37,168 nucleotides of DNA from Planctomycetota bacterium (GTDB lineage: Bacteria > Planctomycetota > JACOTG01 > JAJDCM01): positions 77,098 through 114,265 of the forward strand of contig JAJDCM010000059.1 of NCBI GenBank assembly GCA_029260825.1, written 5' to 3'. This document shows, piece by piece, positions 17,107-26,800 of this stretch. The position numbers and the translations under genes are program-made. The notes under the pieces are model-generated. The model saw only the letters and a list, made by a program, of their open reading frames with translations. It made no database searches and was not told the DNA's origin. Each line of letters begins with the position of its first letter. Positions within the stretch are counted from its first letter, which is position 1.

Positions 17107-18032
17107 TGGGCGCACTCCTCGAGGCCCGTTCCCTGACCAAGTTGTACGGGGTCGTGATCGGCGTCAACGACATCACCCTCGACCTGGAGCCAGGCGTCAT
17201 CGGCCTGCTCGGTCCGAACGGTGCCGGCAAGTCCACTTTCATCAAGCTCATCACCGGGCAACTGCGCCCCTCCGAGGGACAGCTTACGGTTCTGGGCGAA
17301 CGCCCGTGGGCCAACATGCGGCTGTTCAAACGAATCGGACTCTGCCCGGAGCAGGACAGCTTCTACGACCAGCTATCTGCTTTGGAGTTTGTTACCTCCC
17401 TTGCAAAGATCTCGGGGCTTGGTTCGGGCGCCAAGGAAAGGGCCGAACAGGCGCTTGAGCGGGTCGGCGCCACCGAATTCATGCACCGGCCGATCGGCAC
17501 CTACTCAAAAGGGATGCGACAGCGCACCAAAATCGCCCAGTCCATCGTGCATGACCCCGATTTGCTGATCCTGGACGAGCCCCTCACCGGCACGGATCCA
17601 GTCTGCCGCCGGGAGATCATGGACCTCGTGGCCAGCCTCGGCGAGGAGGGGACGAGCATCCTGGTCGCGTCGCACGTGTTGCATGAGGTGCAGTCGATGA
17701 CCGACGAGTTCGTGCTGATTCACGGGGGACGAATTCTCGCTTCCGGAAAGGTACACGAGATCCGTTCGCTGATGAATGAATTCCCGCACCGCATTACCAT
17801 CAAGTGCGATGACACCCGCAAGCTGGCCCAGGCCTTGATCAGCGAGCTGCCCCTCGAAGGAGTCTCGATCGATGCTGAACAAGGAGAGATCATCGTGATG
17901 ACTCGCGACCCGGGCCAATTCTACGCTCGCCTGCCCCGAATCGCTCTGCAGGCAGGCATTCATGTTCGCGAGCTGACCTCTGCCGACGACAACCTGGAAG
18001 CAGTGTTTAGCTACCTGATATCGGTGCACTGA
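17106..18032 (+). CDS. ABC transporter ATP-binding protein (second of two)
   Basis: A 308-residue ABC ATPase whose ATG shares one base with the preceding TGA, so it is translationally coupled. Walker A is GPNGAGKSTFIK, the Q-loop is IGLCPEQDSFYD, the signature is YSKGMRQRTKIAQSI, Walker B is LLILDEPLTGTDP, and the switch is VASHVLHE. It differs enough from the first ATPase (Q-loop sequence, GTDP for GLDP) to suggest two distinct ATPase-permease pairs rather than a recent duplication. It presumably pairs with the permease that follows. Confidence 0.92.
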   Translation: MGALLEARSLTKLYGVVIGVNDITLDLEPGVIGLLGPNGAGKSTFIKLITGQLRPSEGQLTVLGERPWANMRLFKRIGLCPEQDSFYDQLSALEFVTSLAKISGLGSGAKERAEQALERVGATEFMHRPIGTYSKGMRQRTKIAQSIVHDPDLLILDEPLTGTDPVCRREIMDLVASLGEEGTSILVASHVLHEVQSMTDEFVLIHGGRILASGKVHEIRSLMNEFPHRITIKCDDTRKLAQALISELPLEGVSIDAEQGEIIVMTRDPGQFYARLPRIALQAGIHVRELTSADDNLEAVFSYLISVH

Positions 18033-19105
18033 TGTTTGAAATCTACCGGATGCAGCTCGGACAGATCCTCGGAAGCAGGATGAAATGGCTGGTGATCATC
18101 ATCCTCTCACTACCGGTGCTGTTGACCCTGGCTGTGGCCACCGGGGGTGCTCTGGAAGAGCTTGAAAGAGAGCTTGGACGCGAGGAATTCTCAAAGAGCG
18201 TGGCGGCCGGCGTGATTCCCAAAACGGCTCGTCGCGTGACCTGGGAAGGAGAGGACATCCTGTTCATGGGTGGCAGGTTGGGCCTGACCCGGGAAGGCCT
18301 TCGGTACCGCGGACGATCGATGAGCCAGGATGAAGTGAGGGTGGTCAATGACGGATACCTCATCTTCCTTGATGGCCAGCTGTGGATCGACGACACCAAA
18401 AAACCGCAGAGCGAAAACTACCGCATTCGATCCCACGACCGCGTATCCCCCGACACGCCAAACGGATCGGGGGTCACCCTCACGGTGAACACTGCCAGCG
18501 CTCTGTATCTGTTCTTACTCTATCCTCAGGCACTGTGTCTGCTGATCTCGCTGTTCTACGGAACGTCCGTACTCGGACACGAACTCACCGGCAAGACACT
18601 GACTTATCTCTTCACGCGACCGCTCCCTCGCTGGAAATTTATCCTCGGCAAGTACCTCGGGATCATCACGGCCCTCCTCATCCCAACAAGCCTCAGCCTG
18701 TTGACCTCCTGGTTGATCCTGGGCGCGCTGGGAGGGTTCAGCGTATTCCTTGCACTGCTGGCCGCAACCGTCGGGGCGCTGATGGCATACAACGCCATCT
18801 TTATCCTGTTCGGGTTCCTGATTCCGCGACGCGCCATGATCGTAGCACTGCTCTATGGGGTCGTCTTCGAGATGGTCCTCTCGTTCGTACCCGCGCTGGT
18901 GAATCAGTTCACGATCACCTACTACCTGCGGTCTTTTGTGGTCAAAACCCTCGACCTCCAGATCCCTCACGAGGCAATTCGGGTCATCGGCGGAGCCTCG
19001 CCGCTGGCGGCCCTCATCGCGGTGAGCGTCGTTTCCGTTGGAGGCTTGGCGATATCCTCTCTCCTCGCCGCAAACCGGGAGTTCGAGATCCACGATCAAG
19101 CTTGA
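18032..19105 (+). CDS. ABC-2 type permease (second of two)
   Basis: A 357-residue membrane subunit coupled to the preceding ATPase by a one-base stop-start overlap at 18032. A first helix (WLVIIILSLPVLLTLAVATG) is followed by a polar extracytoplasmic stretch of about 110 residues, including VRVVNDGYLIFLDGQLWIDD. Five or so further helices follow, with GHELTGKTLTYLFTRPLPRW as the cytosolic coupling segment (the K-TLTYLFTRPL type). The large loop is absent from the first permease, so the two membrane subunits are not equivalent. It is the last gene of the operon. The 53 bases before the convergent gene at 19159 show no convincing terminator. Confidence 0.88.
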   Translation: MFEIYRMQLGQILGSRMKWLVIIILSLPVLLTLAVATGGALEELERELGREEFSKSVAAGVIPKTARRVTWEGEDILFMGGRLGLTREGLRYRGRSMSQDEVRVVNDGYLIFLDGQLWIDDTKKPQSENYRIRSHDRVSPDTPNGSGVTLTVNTASALYLFLLYPQALCLLISLFYGTSVLGHELTGKTLTYLFTRPLPRWKFILGKYLGIITALLIPTSLSLLTSWLILGALGGFSVFLALLAATVGALMAYNAIFILFGFLIPRRAMIVALLYGVVFEMVLSFVPALVNQFTITYYLRSFVVKTLDLQIPHEAIRVIGGASPLAALIAVSVVSVGGLAISSLLAANREFEIHDQA

Positions 19106-19158
19106 TTGGCCCGGACTATGTGGCCGCTACGCCGTGATCTTGGCTATGATGCGACCTG

Positions 19159-20721
19159 TCATTCCGGGTCGATTCTGGTGGGCAATCGATACCAAATCCT
19201 GAGGATCTCAAACCCGTCGCTCCATACACTGTGAGCCGTTCGAACGTTCGGGTCGTCGTCGTTCCCGCGCACCAGGTTTGCGCGATACTCCAGCTTGTAG
19301 GAGCCCGGATCCCAGCTCTCGATCAACCGCAGCCGACCCAACTCCCCCGAAGAGAACATGGCCCGATTCACTCGGAGTGAGACGTTCGTCGTCACCAAGA
19401 TCTCTCCTTGCGTCTTGGCCAGAAGCTCCTTGACTCCCTGTACGCAAGACAGGCCCCAGTAATCCCTCACGATCCGGTCACGTGGCCAGATACGGACCAC
19501 GGAATTAGCATAGACATTCTGATACGGATGCAGATCAACGAGCTTGTATGCAGCGAACGACAGGTAGGCGGCAGCGAAACCGATGCCCAGACGCCTTCGA
19601 ATGGGCGTATTACAGAGAAAGAAGACGAAGCTCAAGCCCGCGCCTACAAGCAACATGATGGGGGGAAAAACAAAATAGTGGTGGCGCCAGCCGTCGTAGA
19701 GGGTATTGCCAAAAATCATGGGGATGGCCAGCGGAATCCCCAACCATAGAAGGACGGACAAGGTCTGCAGGACTCGCATGGTGTCAAGACGACGCAACGT
19801 GTAGCAGCGATGCAAAGTGCCCGCAGCGGCCAAGATCAGGGTACCAATCGGGACTGTGATGCCGATCCACATGATGTGATAGTGCCAGGCGTTCGCATGA
19901 CCTCTCTCCGAAATCAAGTGCTGATTACCCGTCAAGACCCAGAGCAGTCTGGAAACAGGCGAATGCCAAAGAACCGGCCACATGGCGACCATCAAAACGC
20001 CAAAGGTCACCCCGAAGAAGAGGCCGTTTCGCAGAATTTTTCTGTCTCGAGTATGAATGAACCGAAGAAGCAACACACCCAAAGTGATGGCAAAAAAAAG
20101 GCCTCCCGCCACTCGGATGTCCGTGGCCAGTGCGCAGGCGGCTCCATGGAGCAGGGAACTCTTGAACGTGTTGAGGCGCAAGAAAGTAAAGAGGGTAAAC
20201 AAGCAAATCGAGCTGCAACTCATGAATGCAATGTCAAAACTATTCTGGAACGAGTGATTGAAGATTCGGGGAGCAAGACAAAAAAGCAACGTCGTCAGCA
20301 AGGCTGGCTCCCAGGATCCAACAAATCGAATGCACGCCGCATAGAAAGCAACCAGCGACAGGCAGAAGAACAGTCGAATGATGAGCTGACGCACTCTGTT
20401 GACCGCGAGCTCATCCGAAAAAAGATCTCGAGTCAATCCCTCGACGTAGCGAAGGGCTATCTCAAACGCCGGGCCATGCTCGTCGTGATAACGATAAGGT
20501 TCATTGACTCTGCCGTCAAACCAAGCTCGAGCATGTGCGACCGCGCGGTTTGCCATCGCACGGGAATTCACGGTATCCGGTGAAAGCGGAATCCCTGGTA
20601 GGGCAGGGAGGCAACCGAGGAACACGACGCCAAAGACCAAGAACTCAAGAAGTCGTCGCCGTGAGAATCGCTCAGTCGTCAATGAAAGAATCCTGTCCTT
20701 CCGGATATCCGTCGTACCCAA
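19159..20721 (-). CDS. GT-C membrane glycosyltransferase (GT39/ArnT-like)
   Basis: A 520-residue polytopic membrane protein of the dolichyl-phosphate-mannose mannosyltransferase-like group, which uses polyprenyl-phosphate sugars outside the cytoplasmic membrane. Following the first helix, the periplasmic loop holds acidic residues at SPDTVNS and [20 protein letters not shown], which fit the catalytic acidic loop. About ten hydrophobic segments follow, and the tail from about residue 400 is soluble ([20 protein letters not shown]). The start is TTG 20721 behind CGAGG five bases upstream. No ATG lies near it in frame. It is divergent from gmd, with 170 bases between. The acceptor is unknown; glycans or surface proteins are both possible. 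Confidence 0.82.
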   Translation of the reverse strand: MGTTDIRKDRILSLTTERFSRRRLLEFLVFGVVFLGCLPALPGIPLSPDTVNSRAMANRAVAHARAWFDGRVNEPYRYHDEHGPAFEIALRYVEGLTRDLFSDELAVNRVRQLIIRLFFCLSLVAFYAACIRFVGSWEPALLTTLLFCLAPRIFNHSFQNSFDIAFMSCSSICLFTLFTFLRLNTFKSSLLHGAACALATDIRVAGGLFFAITLGVLLLRFIHTRDRKILRNGLFFGVTFGVLMVAMWPVLWHSPVSRLLWVLTGNQHLISERGHANAWHYHIMWIGITVPIGTLILAAAGTLHRCYTLRRLDTMRVLQTLSVLLWLGIPLAIPMIFGNTLYDGWRHHYFVFPPIMLLVGAGLSFVFFLCNTPIRRRLGIGFAAAYLSFAAYKLVDLHPYQNVYANSVVRIWPRDRIVRDYWGLSCVQGVKELLAKTQGEILVTTNVSLRVNRAMFSSGELGRLRLIESWDPGSYKLEYRANLVRGNDDDPNVRTAHSVWSDGFEILRIWYRLPTRIDPE

Positions 20722-20726
20722 CCATG

Positions 20727-20731
20727 CCTCG
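20727..20731 (-). promoter_or_regulatory. Ribosome site supporting a TTG start of the GT-C gene
   Basis: On the minus strand CGAGG is followed by five bases (CATGG) and then TTG 20721. The ATG inside the spacer is out of frame. This is the only well-spaced site near the N-terminus. Confidence 0.45.
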
Positions 20732-20891
20732 AAAAATCATCCGCCTCGCAAAGTCTAACTTACGACCGTCATCGATTCGAATCGTCCCGGCGCAAATCAA
20801 CCTGGAAAAACGATTCTTGAGCCCTACACGCTCGATGTCGAACCCCGTTTGGTTTAAGGTGGCGGCTCGCGAACTTTTACCATGGAGCCCC

Positions 20892-21947
20892 ATGATCGAC
20901 CAACCCACGGCTTTGATTACCGGCATCACCGGCCAGGACGGCAGCTATCTTGCCCAGCTACTGCTAGAGAAAGGCTACAAGGTCCACGGCCTGATTCGTC
21001 GTGCCAGCACGTTTAATACTCAGCGCATTGACCACCTTTATCGGGATCCCCATCAGCCCGACGTTCAGCTGCTTCTTCATCATGGGGACCTCTGTGATGC
21101 CAACGGGCTGCGGCAAATTCTGGACCGAACCCAACCTGACGAAGTCTACAACCTGGGCTCCCAATCCCATGTGCGAGTCAGTTTCGACATGCCGATTCAC
21201 ACGAGCGACGTGGTGGCGCTCGGGACCGCGCGGCTTTTAGAAGCGGTGCACGGACATCAGGAGGATACTCAGCGCGTTGTCCGCTACTACCAGGCTTCCA
21301 GTTCGGAGATGTTTGGCAAGGTGGCACAAAGCCCCCAGACCGAAACAACACCGTTCTACCCCCGCAGTCCTTATGGTGTGGCCAAAGCCTATGGACATTG
21401 GCTGACCGTCAACTACCGCGAAGCCTATGGTCTTCACGCATCGAGTGGCATTCTGTTCAACCATGAATCCCCCCGCCGGGGCGAGACATTCGTCACACGC
21501 AAGATCACCCGTGCAGTTGGACGCATCAAGCACGGCCTTCAGAAAAAGCTCTACCTTGGAAACCTCGACGCGAAACGTGATTGGGGTTTTGCCGGCGATT
21601 ACGTCGAGGCGATGTGGCTGATGCTCCGGCAGGAAAACCCCGGCGACTATGTGGTCGCGACGGGGCAAACACGTTCGGTTCGTGATTTTGCGAAGGCCGC
21701 ATTTGACCTGGTCGGGCTCGACATGGCGGATTTCGTTCACACCGATCCACGCTATCTTCGACCCGCAGAAGTCGATCTTCTTTGCGGCGATGCCAGTTTG
21801 GCCGGCGAGCAACTCGGCTGGCAGCCAAAGGTCCACTTCAATCAACTTGTGGCGATGATGGTTGAATCCGATCTGGAACTGGCCGCTCAGGAAAAAACCC
21901 TTCGTGACGCAGGTCATCAGGTGACTCCCAACCGAGGACACGATTGA
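20892..21947 (+). CDS. gmd: GDP-mannose 4,6-dehydratase
   Basis: A 351-residue short-chain dehydrogenase-type enzyme converting GDP-D-mannose to GDP-4-keto-6-deoxy-D-mannose, the first step to GDP-L-fucose, GDP-rhamnose or GDP-perosamine. The NADP site is [20 protein letters not shown] (GITGQDG 11-17). The family phrases [28 protein letters not shown] and [16 protein letters not shown] are all present. The catalytic set is SSSEMFG (about 136-142) with Y161 and K165 in YGVAKAY. The frame is open to 20535, but only from ATG 20892 does family sequence begin, with GGAG four bases upstream. The stop overlaps the fcl start (ATGA), so the two are translationally coupled. Confidence 0.96.
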   Translation: MIDQPTALITGITGQDGSYLAQLLLEKGYKVHGLIRRASTFNTQRIDHLYRDPHQPDVQLLLHHGDLCDANGLRQILDRTQPDEVYNLGSQSHVRVSFDMPIHTSDVVALGTARLLEAVHGHQEDTQRVVRYYQASSSEMFGKVAQSPQTETTPFYPRSPYGVAKAYGHWLTVNYREAYGLHASSGILFNHESPRRGETFVTRKITRAVGRIKHGLQKKLYLGNLDAKRDWGFAGDYVEAMWLMLRQENPGDYVVATGQTRSVRDFAKAAFDLVGLDMADFVHTDPRYLRPAEVDLLCGDASLAGEQLGWQPKVHFNQLVAMMVESDLELAAQEKTLRDAGHQVTPNRGHD

Positions 21948-22888
21948 TGTTTGAATGGTCAGACTTGAAAGTTGTTGTGACCGGAGGGGCTGGATTCTTG
22001 GGACAGGTGGTTTGTCAGCAGCTGGCCGACAAAGGCTGTCAGAGCATTGGCGTTCCCCGCCGTGCTGACTACGATCTGACCGGGTTCGAAGCGGTCGTGC
22101 GCATGTATGAGGATTTCAATCCGGATATCGTCCTGCATCTGGCCGCTGAGGTGGGCGGAATTGGCGCAAACCAGGCGCACCCGGGTCGCTTTTTTTATGC
22201 CAATGCTGCGATGGGTCTGCATCTGATCGAACAAGCACGGATCCGCGGAATCAAGAAGTTCGTGCAAGTGGGCACGGTTTGCGCCTATCCCAAACACACT
22301 CCCGTCCCTTTCAAGGAAGACGATCTTTGGGCCGGTTACCCGGAGGAAACCAACGCGCCCTACGGCATCGCCAAGAAATCTCTTTTCGTCATGCTGGATG
22401 CTTATCGGCAGGAGTACGGCTTGAAAAGCGCGGTTGTCGTTCCCGTAAACCTCTACGGCCCCGGTGACAATTTTGACCCTGCCAGTTCCCACGTGATTCC
22501 GGCCCTGATTCGAAAATGCCTGGAGGCGAAGGATGCGAAATCGTCAGCGGTCAAGTGCTGGGGAACCGGTGCAGCCTCCCGTGAATTCCTCTACGTAGAC
22601 GATGCAGCCTCAGGTGTTCTGGCCGCCGCACAACGCATGGACGATCCCACGCCGATCAATCTTGGAACCGGCCAGGAGATCACCATTCGGAGCCTGGCCC
22701 AGAAGATCGCCGTCTTGTGCGACTACCACGATGAACTCGTCTGGGACCCCGAGCTTCCGGATGGTCAACCCCGGCGATGCCTGGACACCACCAAGGCCAG
22801 GAAGCTGTTAGATTGGGGAGCAACCACGAATCTGGAGAGTGGACTTCGTAAAACCATCGCGTGGTACTGCGCCAACGCCGCTGGTTGA
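21947..22888 (+). CDS. fcl: GDP-L-fucose synthase
   Basis: A 313-residue bifunctional epimerase-reductase turning GDP-4-keto-6-deoxymannose into GDP-L-fucose with NADPH. The nucleotide motif is VVVTGGAGFLGQ (about 9-20). The family phrases AAEVGGIGANQAHPGRFFYA and NLYGPGDNFDPASSHVIPAL are clear. The catalytic set is GTVCAYP (T110, with C112 matching the acid/base cysteine), Y139 and K143 in YGIAKK, and the conserved His in SSHV. ATG 21947 overlaps the gmd TGA; a TTG three bases earlier is in frame but less likely. Together with gmd this supplies GDP-fucose, probably to the glycosyltransferases in this window. It ends 16 bases before the convergent kinase gene. Confidence 0.95.
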   Translation: MFEWSDLKVVVTGGAGFLGQVVCQQLADKGCQSIGVPRRADYDLTGFEAVVRMYEDFNPDIVLHLAAEVGGIGANQAHPGRFFYANAAMGLHLIEQARIRGIKKFVQVGTVCAYPKHTPVPFKEDDLWAGYPEETNAPYGIAKKSLFVMLDAYRQEYGLKSAVVVPVNLYGPGDNFDPASSHVIPALIRKCLEAKDAKSSAVKCWGTGAASREFLYVDDAASGVLAAAQRMDDPTPINLGTGQEITIRSLAQKIAVLCDYHDELVWDPELPDGQPRRCLDTTKARKLLDWGATTNLESGLRKTIAWYCANAAG

Positions 22889-22904
22889 TGTGTCTGCGCA
22901 CGCT

Positions 22905-25900
22905 CTACTTCGACCAGATCGTGACGTATCTGGGCTGACCTTCCAGGTGGTATCCGGCGATCGAGATCAGCTTCAACCCGATACGGGCCATCTCTTCCCT
23001 CTTCTCGTGCAACTCCTCCGCGGACAGGTTGCAAAGGGCCGTCGATCCGGTTCGATCGGACCGGAAGACCGCGCAGATCTTCGCGGAGTCTCCCACGGTT
23101 CGGGCATCGATTGACGACGGGCCCAGGCCCCGTGCTCGTTGCTCGTCGTGTAAACGAGAAAAGTCTTTGGGGTCGATCTCCTGAAAGACGGCGACCTCTG
23201 TCCCGGAGTCGTCCTGATCGTACACGGCCGCGACGAGAAGCTCCCCGCGGATGACGTCAGTTGAGATCATGATGGGCAGAAATCCACTGGACCGGAGACG
23301 CGAGTCTTCTTTCGCGAATTCCTCAAGCGTCTTCCCGGCCACCAGCTCTTGAGGCGGCCCTTCCTCCCTGAGGGTCAGGAGGTTGAATCGAGGAATTCCT
23401 TCCTCCAGCATCCCGGTGATATCGTCCGTTACCAGATCAAGGTGAATGACTCGATGCCCCAACCGCAACGACTTCTTGTGGATGATCCACAGGGTCCCGA
23501 GCGAGATGAATTGATAGGTGAGGTAGTGGTCTGTGGTCAACAGCGCGTAGATTCCAGTGAGGTACTGCTTGCCGTTGTGGACCTGAGCATCCAGCCAGAC
23601 AGGACGATATTTACCTCGGACGTACTCCTGGTAGCGAGCCCCATACTGCGAGTACTCGATGTGCAACATGACGGTCTGGTAGTCGATTCCTACCGCGATC
23701 TCCAGAAGCTCCTCGTACGGCTCGGAGTCGGATCGGGTGTACCCGACGAGGTCATGGCTTGCCCGCACGCCAACGTCTCGAGCCGCCGCGCCGAACGGCA
23801 TCGCACGTCTCACCGAGGATCTTGCCGATTCCGCCGTTCCGTAGAACGACCCGCCTCGCCAGATGCGAAGGTGTCTCTGCGAGCCATCATCAGACAGATC
23901 AGGCACCCGATTCCCATGACCGCCCGCTGGCAATACCTCGTAGTTCGCGAACGTGTCGCGACACCACTCCCCCACGTTGCCGAGAATTTCGTGCAGCCCG
24001 AACGGATTGGGACGAAACGATCCTACGGGGGCATGAAAAACGTGCCGATCATCCTGTTCACCAGAAGGCGCACGAATCGCTGGATCCATGCCCATCGAGT
24101 AGAGGTCGACACGATAGGCAGTATCTTTGTCGGCGAAGTTCCCGGAGCGCTCTGCGGATTGAGGATCAAGCCCCATCCACCACGGCGTGCTTGTCTTGCC
24201 CCGTGCCGCGTACTCCCATTGCGCTTCGGTGGGCAGAAGCAGGTCGAACCTGCGCAGAGCTTCCCAGCACTCCTCCCACGAAATCTGCTCGACCGGATGC
24301 AGATAAGATGCAGACGAACGCGAGCCATCCTCGAGAGAAGCCGAACCCGAGAAAAAGCTAGGCTTCTTACCCGTCATCGTCTCCCACTGCCCCTGGGTTA
24401 GCTCGTACTTGGCCAGGAAGAACGGATCGAGGGTAACGGAATGGACCGGTTGCTCGATTGTTTGCGAGAACGGATCGTAGTTCGGCTTGACGATCGACCG
24501 ACCTTGCGCCCCCATCCAGAACCTTCCGCCAGGAACAAGAACGAAGACGATTCCCGTGCCCTCGGAAACCCGGAGCTCACCGTCCTCTCCTCGCTCCGGT
24601 ATGGTTCCCTTGTGCGTGTGGAGATGAAGAAACTCCCACAGACCCGAGGACGGGTCCCGCCCCAAAGGAACCAAGCCGAGCTGCGGCTCGATCTTGAGCC
24701 CGCGGTAAGTCGGGCACTGCTCCTCATCCCCGATCGATTGAATCGCTTCATTCCACGATTCCCGAGGTTTCCGGATCGACTCCTCAACCACCGTCGAGGC
24801 GTGGTGGATGCGCTGCTCCACGTTCGCAATGGTCCCGATTCTCGGGTCCGGATCATCCAGCCTCTTGAGGCGATTAACGAGTGCCCCGAGCTGCCCGGCC
24901 CACCACTGTTTCTCCGTCGAAACAAGTTGCTGCCCGTCCCGGTCCGTATCACCGGTCCCATCAAGCGTAAGATCGAGCAAAGCAAACTCGTGCTCGTCAA
25001 GGCGCCTCGTGAACTCCCGAGCTCGCTGGATCCAGTTATCCATGTCGAGGATCTTGTCCGGATGAGCCGGCCAGAGGGAGTCCGCTTCCAGCAAGAGCTG
25101 CTCGAGCCGCGTAGCATCGGCGAGTCGAAGAACTCTTGCGCGCTGTTCTTCTGCCTCCACCCGCTTCGTTTCCGCCCGAAAATAAAACGACACCGCCACC
25201 GCACCGCCCACGGCGATGGCTAGAAACACCACCGATAGAGCCGCTACCAGCCCCGCGTGCTTACGAACGAGCTTCTTTAATCGGTAGGTGGCACTGGGGG
25301 GACCCGCCGCCACCGGCTCTCCGTCAAGATGCCTCCCGATGTCAGCGGAAAGATCGTTGGCGGTCGCGTACCTTCGACTTCGTTCTTTTTCCAGGGCCTT
25401 CATCACGATCCAGTCCAGCTCGCCGCGAAGTCGACGGGCCAACACTCGCGGACGTGGAGAAGAAGGGCGGTCGACGGGAATCGGCGATTCGAGTCCCTTT
25501 CCGGACTCCACGCGACTGCTGGGCCGCAACGGCTCCTCCTCGCAGATCATCTTGCGCATTCGTTCGAGAGCCCCAAGATGGGCGGCCTGGCGAAACTCCG
25601 TGAACTCAAAAGGCAAGGAGCCCGTCAGGAGGCGATAGAGAATCACACCGAGTGCGTAGACATCGGCCCGCGTATCGACATCCATGTCTGATGAATCGGC
25701 CTGCTCCGGGCTCATGTATTCGGGGGTTCCTACAAGCATTCCCTTGACCGTGAGAAAGCTCTGGTCGGGTCGATACTCCAATGCCTTGGCCAGTCCGAAG
25801 TCGATAATCTTCGTGCTTGGTCCCCGATCCAATGTCGTCACCAGGACGTTCGTCGGTTTGAGATCTCGATGGATGATCGCTTTCTGGTGGGCGTGCTGGA

Positions 25901-26462
25901 CCCCGTCGCAGACCTGTCGAAACAGGCGCAACCGGGCTGGAACCGACAGCTGATTGGCGTCGCAGTACTCGTTAAGAGGAGTGCCACGGACGTACTCCAT
26001 CACGAAATAGGGTCGTCCGTCCCCGGTCGTTCCCGTATCGTAGATTCGCGCGATTCCGGGGTGATCCATCAGGGCCAGTGCCCGTCGCTCGGACTGGAAC
26101 CGTCGGAGAATTGCCCGGCTGTCCATCCCCGGCTTGATCAGCTTGATCGCCACCTGGCGCGAAATCGGTTGATCTTGAGTAGCGAGATATACAACCCCCA
26201 TCCCTCCTTCCCCGAGCACGGATTCGATCTTGTACGGACCGATCGTCTTGGGCTGTACGGACTGGAGCGCCCGCGTACCCCTCATCGCAAAGAGGAAGTC
26301 TTCGATCATCCTGCGAAGAGCAGGCTCGAACTTCTGATACCGGGAGCAGTAGGCGTCGAGATCGTGGAACTCGCCGTTGCAGTGGGCTTCGACAAAGCTC
26401 TCATAAACTTGTTCGAGCGTCTCGCTCGGACGCGGGAGTGCGCCGTCTTCATCTTTACTCAT
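22905..26462 (-). CDS. Receptor-like Ser/Thr kinase with FGE-sulfatase-fold and BTRD1-like sensor
   Basis: A 1185-residue transmembrane kinase. Residues 1-72 are a helical N-terminal region. Residues 76-400 are a complete Hanks-type kinase: P-loop GEGGMGVVY 84-92, K107 in VAIK, catalytic HRDLKPTN with D200, DFG 221-223, and TPEYMSPEQ in the activation segment. A single membrane helix follows at about 404-427. Residues about 430-590 are charged and helical. Residues about 636-905 match the FGE-sulfatase (SUMF1) fold: FVLVPGGRFWMG, YELTQGQWE, LLPTEAQWEYAARG, NPFGLHEILGNVGEWCRD and RIWRGGSF. The paired active-site cysteines of true formylglycine enzymes are not apparent, so ligand binding is likelier. 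Residues about 945-1185 hold three or four BTRD1-like repeats ending ISIAGYHLEGQPRYVTIW. The sensor half would face outside. Divergent from the ECF gene. Confidence 0.9.
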   Translation of the reverse strand: MSKDEDGALPRPSETLEQVYESFVEAHCNGEFHDLDAYCSRYQKFEPALRRMIEDFLFAMRGTRALQSVQPKTIGPYKIESVLGEGGMGVVYLATQDQPISRQVAIKLIKPGMDSRAILRRFQSERRALALMDHPGIARIYDTGTTGDGRPYFVMEYVRGTPLNEYCDANQLSVPARLRLFRQVCDGVQHAHQKAIIHRDLKPTNVLVTTLDRGPSTKIIDFGLAKALEYRPDQSFLTVKGMLVGTPEYMSPEQADSSDMDVDTRADVYALGVILYRLLTGSLPFEFTEFRQAAHLGALERMRKMICEEEPLRPSSRVESGKGLESPIPVDRPSSPRPRVLARRLRGELDWIVMKALEKERSRRYATANDLSADIGRHLDGEPVAAGPPSATYRLKKLVRKHAGLVAALSVVFLAIAVGGAVAVSFYFRAETKRVEAEEQRARVLRLADATRLEQLLLEADSLWPAHPDKILDMDNWIQRAREFTRRLDEHEFALLDLTLDGTGDTDRDGQQLVSTEKQWWAGQLGALVNRLKRLDDPDPRIGTIANVEQRIHHASTVVEESIRKPRESWNEAIQSIGDEEQCPTYRGLKIEPQLGLVPLGRDPSSGLWEFLHLHTHKGTIPERGEDGELRVSEGTGIVFVLVPGGRFWMGAQGRSIVKPNYDPFSQTIEQPVHSVTLDPFFLAKYELTQGQWETMTGKKPSFFSGSASLEDGSRSSASYLHPVEQISWEECWEALRRFDLLLPTEAQWEYAARGKTSTPWWMGLDPQSAERSGNFADKDTAYRVDLYSMGMDPAIRAPSGEQDDRHVFHAPVGSFRPNPFGLHEILGNVGEWCRDTFANYEVLPAGGHGNRVPDLSDDGSQRHLRIWRGGSFYGTAESARSSVRRAMPFGAAARDVGVRASHDLVGYTRSDSEPYEELLEIAVGIDYQTVMLHIEYSQYGARYQEYVRGKYRPVWLDAQVHNGKQYLTGIYALLTTDHYLTYQFISLGTLWIIHKKSLRLGHRVIHLDLVTDDITGMLEEGIPRFNLLTLREEGPPQELVAGKTLEEFAKEDSRLRSSGFLPIMISTDVIRGELLVAAVYDQDDSGTEVAVFQEIDPKDFSRLHDEQRARGLGPSSIDARTVGDSAKICAVFRSDRTGSTALCNLSAEELHEKREEMARIGLKLISIAGYHLEGQPRYVTIWSK

Positions 26463-26800
26463 GAATCGCCTGCCCTGGTTACGGAAACGAATTGAGACGG
26501 GTAAAGCATACTAAGGGACGGCAGAGCTGTGTGCATCGACATTCCAGAGAAATGAAAGCGAGTCTCCTCCGATTCGCCTCCCAGGATCCCGACCATTCTG
26601 GCGGAGAACCAGAGCAAATGCCGTACCTGTCATCGTCAGTGACATCGCGCAAGGCGAAGATTCCACCGAATGTTGCCAAAGATCGTACAACCCGCTCTCC
26701 GAGAATGGCTTCGGTGGTGTATGATGAGGCGACCAAGCCGAGGAGGTCTCCCGTCCAAGCATCCGCACTCTGTTCGTGCGAGAGTTTCTGAAACGACCTC
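26463..26800 (+). other. 338-base divergent region between kinase and ECF sigma genes
   Basis: This must hold promoters for both the kinase (leftward) and the sigma factor (rightward). The short frames present (for example 26492-26791 plus and 26511-26768 minus) lack ribosome sites and protein-like composition. I could not assign promoter boxes. If the ECF factor autoregulates, its binding site should lie here. Confidence 0.4.

Noticed and set aside
24000..24600. The FGE-sulfatase-like part as an active formylglycine-generating enzyme
   Set aside because: The catalytic cysteine pair is not apparent and the domain is part of a kinase receptor, where this fold usually binds ligands.
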